64,000 nucleotides of DNA, from positions 14,830-78,829 of the forward strand of contig DFNI01000026.1 in NCBI GenBank assembly GCA_002375995.1, in the 5' to 3' direction. This document shows, one piece after another, positions 57,461-64,000 of the stretch. Below the pieces are notes generated by a model, which saw only the letters and a program-made list of their open reading frames with translations, was not told the DNA's origin and searched no databases. Numbering within the stretch: position 1 is the stretch's first letter; the number at the start of each line of letters is the position of its first letter. A program made the translations under genes and the position numbers. The DNA comes from Acetothermia bacterium UBA3571. GTDB lineage: Bacteria; Bipolaricaulota; Bipolaricaulia; Bipolaricaulales; Bipolaricaulaceae.

Positions 57461-58600
57461 TCACCCTTCTAGGAACCGCGAGGCCGCTTCGACATAAATG
57501 TGGGTCGCGGCAACCAGTTCGGCCACGTCTACGGACTCCCCTTCGGTGTGGGCCTGGGTCGCGGAGCCGGGGCCGCAGATCACCGTGGGGATGCCCCCGG
57601 CCCGGGACAAGGCTCCATCGGTGCCGTAGCTCAAGCCCACGAGCTCGGGCTCCTTCCCCCGAACGGCCCGACACGCTCCGATCACGGCCCGTACAACGGG
57701 CTCGTCCGTCCCCACTTCGAGGGGCGGATACGACTGCACAAGCCTCATCTCCACCGCGAGTTCGGGATGCTCCCGCTTCAAGTTCCCCACGAGGGCCCTC
57801 AGCTCCTCCGTCGCCCCCTCCGGGGTCTCTCCGGGAAGGAGGCGCCGGTCCACCTGGATGGTGCAGCGGGCGGGGACCACGTTCGGACGTGTGCCTCCCC
57901 GGATCAACCCCACGTTCACCGTGCCCGGCCCCAACAGGGGATGGGGCCTTTCCCGCAACGCGGCCGCCAATTCCTCCTGTATGGCCCTCACCAACAGGGC
58001 CATGTAGTACACGGCGTTCACCCCCCGCTCGGGGGTGCTGCCGTGGGCGGGCCTCCCGATGGTGGTGAGCTCGATCCAAGCCCCGCCCTTATGAGCTATC
58101 CCCACCTCCAGGGAGGTGGGCTCCCCCACTATGCAGCCGGCGATGCGATCCCGATGGCGCGCCATGAATCGCCGCATCCCCAGGAAGCCCGTCTCCTCGC
58201 CCACCGTGGCCAGGAAGAGCAGCGGGCCGGCCGGCCCCTCCCTCGTCAGGGCCTCCAGGGCGCAGACCATGGCGGCCAGGGCCCCCTTCATGTCGCAGGC
58301 CCCCCGCCCGTAAAGCCGCCCTCCCTCCACCCGGGGCCGGAGCTGGTCCGGGGAATCCGGGGGGACGGTGTCCATGTGTCCGCAGAACATCAAGGTCTTC
58401 CCCTTCCCGGGCAGGTGAGCTATTAGGTTAGGCCGGCCGGGCTCCACCTCCTCCAGGGAGACCTCAAATCCGATCGCCCGGAGGCGGCGGGCCAGGAACC
58501 GGGCCAGCTCCTCCTCCCGCTCGTAGCTCGGGATGGAGACCAGCTCCGCCGCCAGATCCACCACCTTGCTCTCCATCCTCTCCACCGCTTTACCCTCCAT
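57461..58600 (-). CDS. M20 family deacylase/peptidase (ArgE/DapE/CPG2-like)
   Basis: A 379-residue cytoplasmic zinc amidohydrolase. Motifs: FCGHMDTVPPD (His, Asp), GRGACDMKGALAAM (bridging Asp), LATVGEETGFLG (catalytic Glu pair), IVGEPTSLEVGIAHKG, GRPAHGSTPERGVNA (dimer-domain His) and a C-terminal QAHTEGESV metal His. This set fits ArgE/DapE or succinyl-diaminopimelate desuccinylase; the exact substrate cannot be fixed. ATG 58600 follows GGAAGG; ATG 58576 is an alternative. It lies just past the ppdK terminator with no obvious own promoter. Confidence 0.88.
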   Translation of the reverse strand: MEGKAVERMESKVVDLAAELVSIPSYEREEELARFLARRLRAIGFEVSLEEVEPGRPNLIAHLPGKGKTLMFCGHMDTVPPDSPDQLRPRVEGGRLYGRGACDMKGALAAMVCALEALTREGPAGPLLFLATVGEETGFLGMRRFMARHRDRIAGCIVGEPTSLEVGIAHKGGAWIELTTIGRPAHGSTPERGVNAVYYMALLVRAIQEELAAALRERPHPLLGPGTVNVGLIRGGTRPNVVPARCTIQVDRRLLPGETPEGATEELRALVGNLKREHPELAVEMRLVQSYPPLEVGTDEPVVRAVIGACRAVRGKEPELVGLSYGTDGALSRAGGIPTVICGPGSATQAHTEGESVDVAELVAATHIYVEAASRFLEG

Positions 58601-58633
58601 CGCCTTCCTTTCCGTGAGGCAGGGCCCATATGA

Positions 58634-58658
58634 AAAAGGGGGCGCCAGAGCGCCCCCC
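58634..58658 (-). terminator. Terminator of the argS-ftsY-ppdK unit
   Basis: On the minus strand an 8-bp GC stem (58651-58658 with 58639-58646, GCGCCCCC type), CAGA-complement loop, followed by TTTTT (complement of 58634-58638), 28 bases beyond the ppdK stop. Confidence 0.8.
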
Positions 58659-58685
58659 TTGCGGACTCACCCAACCTCCGATTTT

Positions 58686-61373
58686 TCAGCCTTCCTTGAG
58701 GGCGGCCTGGGCCGCGGCCAGGCGCGCCACCGGAAGCCGGAAAGGAGAGCACGATACGTAATCCAACCCCACCCCGTGGCAGAAGTGGACCGACCGGGAT
58801 TCGCCCCCGTGCTCTCCGCAGATCCCGACCTCCAAATCAGGCCGGGTCGCCTTCCCCCGCTCGGTGGCAATCTTCACCAGCTCCCCTACCCCCCGGGTGT
58901 CCAACGTGGCGAAGGGATCGTCCGGCAGGATCTTCTTCTCGATGTACTCCCCGATGAACTTGGCCACGTCGTCCCGGGAGAAGCCGAAGGTCATTTGGGT
59001 GAGGTCGTTGGTCCCGAAGGAGAAAAACTGGGCCTCCCGCGCCACCTCGTCGGCGGTGAGGGCCGCCCGGGGGATCTCGATCATCGTGCCCACCTGATAC
59101 TTGACCTCGACCCCTTCCTCCTCCATGACGCGCTTCGCCACCCGGTCCACCATCTCCCTCATCCTCGCCATCTCGTTTACGTGGGCTACAAGCGGGATCA
59201 TCACCTTGGGGTAGGGGTTTTTACCGCGCTTAATCAGCTTCGCGGCGGCGCGGAAGATGGCCTCGGTCTGCATCTCGTAGATGTCGGGATGGGTGATCCC
59301 GAGCCTGACCCCACGGTGCCCCAACATCGGGTTCATCTCCCGCAGGGCCTCTATCCTGGCCTTGAGCTCCTCAGGGCTTACCCCGAACTCCGCCGCGATC
59401 TCGCGGATCTTCTCCTCCTCCTCTGGTTTGGGGAGGAATTCATGAAGCGGTGGATCCAGGAGGCGGATAATCACCGGCTTTCCGTCCATGACCTCCAGGA
59501 TTCCCTCGAAGTCCGCGACCTGCATCTCGGAGAGTTTCTTGAGGGCCTCGATGCGTTCAGAGGGGTCTTTCGCGATCAGGGCCTTCTGCATGTGGTGCAG
59601 GCGGTCCTCGGCGAAGAACATGTGCTCGGTACGACAAAGCCCGATCCCTTCCGCTCCGAACGCCAGGGCTATCTGGGCTTGGTCGGGTTTATCGGCGTTT
59701 GCCCGCACCCCGAGGCGGCGGCGCTCATCGGCCCAGGACATAAGCTCGGCGAAGAGTTGATAAATGGGGGCTTCCTCCGGCCGCTTCGTCTTCTCGATGA
59801 GTACCTGGATTACCTCGGAAGGCATGGTCTTCACCTTGCCCTCGAGGACCTCGCCGGTAAAGCCGTCGATGGAGATCCAATCCCCCTCCTTCAGGGTCAC
59901 GCCCCGGGCGGTGATGGTGCGGTTGTCGTAATCTATCTCCAGCTCCTCACACCCCACCACGGCCACTTTGCCCACCTGGCGGGCCACCACCGCCGCGTGG
60001 GAGGTGAGACCACCTCGGGCGGTGAGGATCCCCGCGGCGGCGAACATCCCCTCCACGTCCTCGGGGGAGGTCTCTTCCCGCACTAAGATCACTGGCCCTT
60101 CCTTCGCCATCCGCACCGCGTCGTCCGGGAAGAACACGATCCTCCCGGTGGCGGCGCCGGGGCCAGCGGCCAGCCCTTTGGCAATGACCTTCGCCTTTCT
60201 CTTTTCCTCGGGGTCGAAGATGGGCTGGAGGAGCTGGTACACCTGCTCGGCGGGGTCGATCCTAAGGATTGCCTCTTCCTTCGTGATCAGGCCCTCGCGC
60301 TCCATCTCCACCGCGATCCGCACGGCGGCGAACCCGGTGCGCTTGCCGGTCCGGGTCTGGAGCAGGTAGAGCTTCCCATCCTCGATGGTGAACTCGAGGT
60401 CCTGCATGTCGCGGTAGTGCTTCTCGAGCTTCTCCCGTACCTCGAGGAGCTGCTTGTAGACTTCGGGCATCTCTTTCTCGAGCTCCGCGATGGGCTTGGG
60501 GGTGCGGATCCCGGCCACCACGTCCTCGCCCTGGGCCGCCAGGAGGTATTCCCCGTAGAGCACGTTCTCCCCGGTGGCGGGGTCCCGGGTGAAGGCCACC
60601 CCGGTCCCCGAGCGCTCGTTCAGGTTCCCGAACACCATGGCCTGGACGTTGACGGCGGTGCCCATGTCGTCGGGGATACGGTTGAGCCGCCGGTAGACGA
60701 TGGCCCGCTCGTTGTTCCAGGAACGGAACACCGCCCCGATGGCCCCCCAGAGCTGTTCCCAAGGATCCTGGGGGAACTCCTGCCCCCGCTCCTTGTAATA
60801 GGCCTTGAACCGGTCCACTAGCTCTTTAAGGTCCTCGGCCGAGAGGTCGAGGTCGGTGGCTGCGCCCTTTTCCTTTTTGAACTCCTGCATCAGGCGATCG
60901 AAGGGATCGCCCCGCTCGTCCTTGAACCCCAACACCACGTTCCCGTACATGGCGATGAGGCGGCGATAGGAGTCGTAGGCGAAGCGGGGATCGATCTTCC
61001 TGGCGATGGCCTCCACCGATTCATCGTTCAGGCCCAAGTTGAGAATGGTGTCCATCATCCCCGGCATGGAGACCGGGGCCCCGGAACGCACGGAGACCAA
61101 AAGCGGGTTTTCCGCGTCGCCGAACTTTCTTCCCGTCTGTTCCTCCAGGAACGCGACCCCCGCCTTGACCTCCTCTTCCAAGCCGTCCGGGTATTTGCCC
61201 CCATTGGCGTAGTAGAAACGGCAGACCTCGGTGGTGATGGTGAACCCCGGGGGCACGGGGATCCCGATCCGGGCCATCTCCGCCAGGTTCGCCCCCTTCC
61301 CCCCGAGAAGGTCCTTCATCGCCGCGGAGCCATCCGCGGTGCCGCCGCCGAAGCGGTAGACGTATTTCGTCAT
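58686..61373 (-). CDS. ppdK: Pyruvate, phosphate dikinase
   Basis: An 895-residue enzyme, full length, reversibly making phosphoenolpyruvate from pyruvate, ATP and phosphate. Nucleotide-binding domain begins YVYRFGGGTADGSAAMKDLL with GGKGANLAEMARIG; the swivelling phosphohistidine loop is LTARGGLTSHAAVVARQVGK; the PEP/pyruvate barrel ends GICGEHGGESRSVHFC with the catalytic cysteine region. Together with enolase it links pyruvate and glycolysis using pyrophosphate, common in anaerobes and thermophiles. AAGGAGG lies inside the ftsY end, three bases from its stop, so the genes are coupled. Confidence 0.97.
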   Translation of the reverse strand: MTKYVYRFGGGTADGSAAMKDLLGGKGANLAEMARIGIPVPPGFTITTEVCRFYYANGGKYPDGLEEEVKAGVAFLEEQTGRKFGDAENPLLVSVRSGAPVSMPGMMDTILNLGLNDESVEAIARKIDPRFAYDSYRRLIAMYGNVVLGFKDERGDPFDRLMQEFKKEKGAATDLDLSAEDLKELVDRFKAYYKERGQEFPQDPWEQLWGAIGAVFRSWNNERAIVYRRLNRIPDDMGTAVNVQAMVFGNLNERSGTGVAFTRDPATGENVLYGEYLLAAQGEDVVAGIRTPKPIAELEKEMPEVYKQLLEVREKLEKHYRDMQDLEFTIEDGKLYLLQTRTGKRTGFAAVRIAVEMEREGLITKEEAILRIDPAEQVYQLLQPIFDPEEKRKAKVIAKGLAAGPGAATGRIVFFPDDAVRMAKEGPVILVREETSPEDVEGMFAAAGILTARGGLTSHAAVVARQVGKVAVVGCEELEIDYDNRTITARGVTLKEGDWISIDGFTGEVLEGKVKTMPSEVIQVLIEKTKRPEEAPIYQLFAELMSWADERRRLGVRANADKPDQAQIALAFGAEGIGLCRTEHMFFAEDRLHHMQKALIAKDPSERIEALKKLSEMQVADFEGILEVMDGKPVIIRLLDPPLHEFLPKPEEEEKIREIAAEFGVSPEELKARIEALREMNPMLGHRGVRLGITHPDIYEMQTEAIFRAAAKLIKRGKNPYPKVMIPLVAHVNEMARMREMVDRVAKRVMEEEGVEVKYQVGTMIEIPRAALTADEVAREAQFFSFGTNDLTQMTFGFSRDDVAKFIGEYIEKKILPDDPFATLDTRGVGELVKIATERGKATRPDLEVGICGEHGGESRSVHFCHGVGLDYVSCSPFRLPVARLAAAQAALKEG

Positions 61374-61376
61374 CCA

Positions 61377-62285
61377 CTACCTCCTTACCAACGCCCGGGC
61401 GAAGTCGCGGGCCCGGAACTCCACCAGGTCCTCCATCCCCTCGCCCACGCCGACCCAAAGGATGGGGACCCCAAGCTCCCGCCAGATGGGAAGCACCACG
61501 CCCCCCTTGGCGGTCCCGTCCAACTTCGTGATCACAAGGCCGGTGAGGCTCACCGCCTCGTGGAAGAGCCGGGCCTGGGACAACGCGTTCTGCCCCACGG
61601 TGGCGTCGATCACCAGCAACCTCTCGTGGGGAGGCCGGCCGGCGAGCTTTTCCACCACCCGCCGAACCTTCCGCAGCTCCTCCATCAGCGGAACCTTGGT
61701 CTGGAGCCTCCCGGCCGTATCAATCAAGAGGAAATCGTAGCCCTTCCGCTGCGCGTGTTCCAGAGCGTCGTGGGCCACCGCCCCTGGATCGGCCCCCGGG
61801 CGGTGGGCGATCACCTCTACACCCACCCGCTCTCCGAGCTCCACCAGCTGCTCTATGGCCGCGGCACGGAAGGTGTCCGCGGCGGCGAGGAGGACCTTCT
61901 TTCCCTGGTTTTTGAACTTGTGGGCGAGCTTGGCGGCAGTGGTGGTCTTCCCGGAGCCGTTCACCCCCACGATGAGGAACACACAGGGCTTCTCCGACGG
62001 GGGCACGAACTCCCGCTCTGCTCCCGCGAGGATCGCGGCCACCTCCTCCTCCAGCGCCGCTTCGAGCTCCTCCGGGGTGAGGGAGTCACGGTGTTTATCG
62101 GCGAGGCTACCCACGATCTCCTCGGCGAGCTCTGGCCCCACGTCCGCCAAAAGCAAAAGCTCCTCGAGCTCGTAGAGGAGGTCCTCATCGAGCTTTGCCT
62201 TCGCCCGGAGGGACTCCTCCAGGGGGGAGAGGAAGGCCTCGCGGGTCTTCTTGAGCCCCGTGCGGAGCTTCTCCAGAAGCCCCAT
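61377..62285 (-). CDS. ftsY: Signal recognition particle receptor FtsY
   Basis: A 302-residue SRP GTPase that delivers ribosome-SRP complexes to the membrane translocon. Order: N helical domain (residues 1-85), G1 IVGVNGSGKTTTAAKLA, ADTFRAAAIEQL, LIDTAGRLQTK, G4 TKLDGTAKGG. The acidic N-terminal extension of enteric FtsY is absent, as in many other phyla. ATG 62285 is chosen over GTG 62288 because GGAGG then lies seven bases upstream; it overlaps the argS stop by one base. Confidence 0.96.
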   Translation of the reverse strand: MGLLEKLRTGLKKTREAFLSPLEESLRAKAKLDEDLLYELEELLLLADVGPELAEEIVGSLADKHRDSLTPEELEAALEEEVAAILAGAEREFVPPSEKPCVFLIVGVNGSGKTTTAAKLAHKFKNQGKKVLLAAADTFRAAAIEQLVELGERVGVEVIAHRPGADPGAVAHDALEHAQRKGYDFLLIDTAGRLQTKVPLMEELRKVRRVVEKLAGRPPHERLLVIDATVGQNALSQARLFHEAVSLTGLVITKLDGTAKGGVVLPIWRELGVPILWVGVGEGMEDLVEFRARDFARALVRR

Positions 62286-63931
62286 CACATCACCTCCGGG
62301 GCCGAGACCCCAAGTAAGGAAAGCCCTTTGGCCAAGACCGTCTTCAGCGCCAAAAGGAGCGCCAGCCGGGCCGGGGTCGCCTCCCCCTGCCCCAGGACCC
62401 GCACCCGGTTGTAGTAGGGATGGAAGATACCCGCGAGTTCCTCTAGGTACTCACACAAAAGGTGCGGCCCGTAGCTTTCGGCCGCCTTCCGCACCACATC
62501 CGGGAACCGATCGAGCTCCTTGATGAGCGCGAGCTCATCGGGATCCTCAAGCGGAGATAAGTCCGTCATGCGTAAAGCGTCACGCGTCACGGGTTCTCCA
62601 ATCTTCTCCGCCTCGCGGAAGATGGAAGCGATACGGGTGTGGGCGTACTGGACGTAATAGACCGGGTTCTCCATGGAGGTCTTCTTGGCGAGCTCCAGGT
62701 CGAAGACAAGATGGGCTCCCGGTCGCCGGCGCACCATGAAGTACCGCACCACGTCCCGCCCGAGCTCGTCCACCAAGTCTTTGAGGCGCAGGAACCTCCC
62801 GGCTCGGGTGGACATCTTCTCGATTCCTTCGCGGCCCTTCAGGGTCACGAACTGGTGCACGCAGTAATCGAGGAACTCCTCGGGGTACCCGAGGATCCGC
62901 AGCGCCAGCTTCACTTGCTGTTGCTCCTCCACGTGGTCCGCTCCCTGAACGTCGATTACCTTGACGAATCCCCGGCGGTACTTGTCCACGTGGTAGGCGA
63001 TGTCCACCATCAGGTAGGTGGGTGTCCCGTCGGAGCGGATGAGGACCGGATCCCGGGAGAGACCGTACGCCGTGGACTTCATCCAGTAGGCGCCGTCCTT
63101 CTCGTATACAGCTCCCTTCTCCCGGAGGGCCTCGAACACCTCCCATACCAGCCCCCGCCGATGCAGATCACCTTCCCGGCTCCACACATCGAAGGAGACT
63201 CCGATGGCCGCGAGGTCCTCGTGGATCATCCCCATCATCCGCTCCACGGCCACCCGGCGGAAGGCCTCCGCCGCGGCGGGGGTCCACTCGGGGTACTTAT
63301 CCCCCCATTCTCGGGCGAGCTCCTCGCCGATGGGAACGAGGTAGTCCCCGTGGTACCCCCCTTCGGGGATCGGGACCTCTTCTCCTAGGGCCTGGCGGTA
63401 CCTGGCCCAAAGGGAACGCGCCAGGAGCTCGATCTGGCGGCCCTCATCGTTCAGGTAGTACTCCCGGGTGACCTCCCAGCCCAGGGCGGAGAAGAGGTTT
63501 GCCAAAGCATCTCCCAGGGCGGCCTGGCGGCCGTGGCCCACGGTGAGGGGGCCAGTGGGATTGGAGGAAACGAACTCCACCTGGAGGGGCTTCCCTCCCC
63601 CCAGGGACCAGTCCCCATAGCTTTCCCCCTCCGAGAGAATTTCTCGGAGGATTTCCCGCAGGGCCTCGGGCCGCACGTGGAGGTTCAGGAAACCGCCCGC
63701 GGCGACGGCTTTTTCGAAGGCAGGATGTGAAACAGCCGCCGCCAGGTCCTGAGCGATGGCCTGGGGCGGCCGCTTGAGCTCCTTCGCTAAGGTAAAGGCG
63801 ATCCGCGACGAAATATCCCCGAATTCGAGCTTCTCGGGCCTCTCCAGGGGGATATCCTCCCGGGAAGCGGACGGAGCGAGCCGTTTCAGGGCATCGGCGA
63901 TGGCGGCCCTGGCCAGGGCCTCAAGGCGCAT
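62285..63931 (-). CDS. argS: Arginyl-tRNA synthetase
   Basis: A 548-residue class I synthetase. N-terminal Add1-type domain (residues 1-100), HIGH-like motif SSNPTGPLTVGHGR, the ADHVEEQQQVKLAL and KMSTRAGR (KMSKS-like) segments, and the DALR C-terminal domain (VYYVQYAHTRIASIFREAE; LLCEYLEELAGIFHPYYN). GAGGAGG lies directly against ATG 63931, closer than ideal, so a start a few codons downstream is possible though the family N-terminus fits MRLEALARAAIADAL. The gene leads into ftsY by TGATG overlap. Confidence 0.96.
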   Translation of the reverse strand: MRLEALARAAIADALKRLAPSASREDIPLERPEKLEFGDISSRIAFTLAKELKRPPQAIAQDLAAAVSHPAFEKAVAAGGFLNLHVRPEALREILREILSEGESYGDWSLGGGKPLQVEFVSSNPTGPLTVGHGRQAALGDALANLFSALGWEVTREYYLNDEGRQIELLARSLWARYRQALGEEVPIPEGGYHGDYLVPIGEELAREWGDKYPEWTPAAAEAFRRVAVERMMGMIHEDLAAIGVSFDVWSREGDLHRRGLVWEVFEALREKGAVYEKDGAYWMKSTAYGLSRDPVLIRSDGTPTYLMVDIAYHVDKYRRGFVKVIDVQGADHVEEQQQVKLALRILGYPEEFLDYCVHQFVTLKGREGIEKMSTRAGRFLRLKDLVDELGRDVVRYFMVRRRPGAHLVFDLELAKKTSMENPVYYVQYAHTRIASIFREAEKIGEPVTRDALRMTDLSPLEDPDELALIKELDRFPDVVRKAAESYGPHLLCEYLEELAGIFHPYYNRVRVLGQGEATPARLALLLALKTVLAKGLSLLGVSAPEVM

Positions 63932-63937
63932 CCTCCT

Positions 63938-64000
63938 CTATTTCTCGATGATGAAACGCATTCCCGTCTTGAGCTCGCCGCCGATCTCGACGTCGATGAA
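63938..64000 (-). CDS. C-terminal end of an unidentified protein
   Basis: A reading frame enters from the right window edge and ends at TAG (complement of 63938-63940), seven bases ahead of argS. Only the last 20 residues are visible (FIDVEIGGELKTGMRFIIEK), too few to name. The argS ribosome-binding site overlaps its stop, so it belongs to the same operon. Confidence 0.55.
   Translation of the reverse strand, partial: FIDVEIGGELKTGMRFIIEK

Noticed and set aside
58533..60086. 517-codon plus-strand frame over ppdK
   Set aside because: Antisense shadow of pyruvate phosphate dikinase.
1..64000. CRISPR arrays, rRNA genes, complete insertion sequences, prophage genes
   Set aside because: Looked for regularly spaced repeats, rRNA cores, transposase motifs and phage structural genes; none seen.

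Overview
The window is a GC-rich, gene-dense bacterial chromosome segment with short intergenic gaps, many ATGA/TGATG stop-start overlaps and strong AGGAGG ribosome-binding sites. Several features suggest an anaerobic, probably thermophilic or thermotolerant bacterium living on peptides and sugars: a short (class III) hybrid cluster protein, pyruvate phosphate dikinase, a TrpB2-type tryptophan synthase, many Dpp-type transporters and a membrane-anchored YvcK. A small secreted protein ending in Phe hints at an outer membrane. My best guess, from general recall only, is a Bipolaricaulota (OP1/Acetothermia)-like lineage; confidence is low.

Layout. 1-0.5 kb: 3' end of trpB2. 0.6-9.8 kb: a peptide ABC locus with the order SBP, DppB, DppC, DppD, DppF, DppB, DppC, SBP, so one ATPase pair lies between two permease pairs and two binding proteins. 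9.9-17.8 kb: housekeeping run of enolase, an FtsB-like protein, dnaE, yvcK, a frameshifted nucleotidyltransferase, a small putative barrel protein and an anchored phosphoesterase. 17.8-24 kb: M42 peptidase, CvpA-like protein, Hsp20 plus SDH-type protease, uvrC, a patatin-like lipase, a small membrane protein and tRNA-Ala(TGC). 24-30.7 kb: a seven-gene amino-sugar operon on the minus strand (gntR, SBP, two permeases, nagB-like, SIS protein, nagA) with no ATPase of its own. 31-37 kb: hcp, a small secreted protein, a VTT-like membrane protein, a GH13 glucanase and a DUF1177-aroM pair. 37-41.2 kb: a secreted helical protein, a secreted kelch/CARDB protein and an RpiR-type regulator broken by three one-base indels.

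41.6-57.2 kb is the accessory and most unusual part. It is a co-directional run of ten genes whose products nearly all carry signal peptides or membrane anchors: an alpha/beta hydrolase, seven beta-propeller proteins (four obviously paralogous), a GH5-like glycosidase, and a 1383-residue chimera with the order hydrolase, NHL-type propeller, hydrolase, five-bladed-type propeller. The chimera's signal peptide is interrupted in frame by a 111-bp segment bounded by 9-bp inverted repeats. I suggest an envelope or extracellular polymer-processing locus; its function is not known to me.

57.4-64 kb: M20 deacylase, ppdK, ftsY, argS and the 3' end of an unidentified gene, all on the minus strand.

Six single-base frameshifts were found by reading across frames: nucleotidyltransferase (1), RpiR regulator (3), and the C-termini of two propeller genes (1 each). 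All but one or two lie in short homopolymer runs, so base-calling error must be excluded before these are treated as biology.
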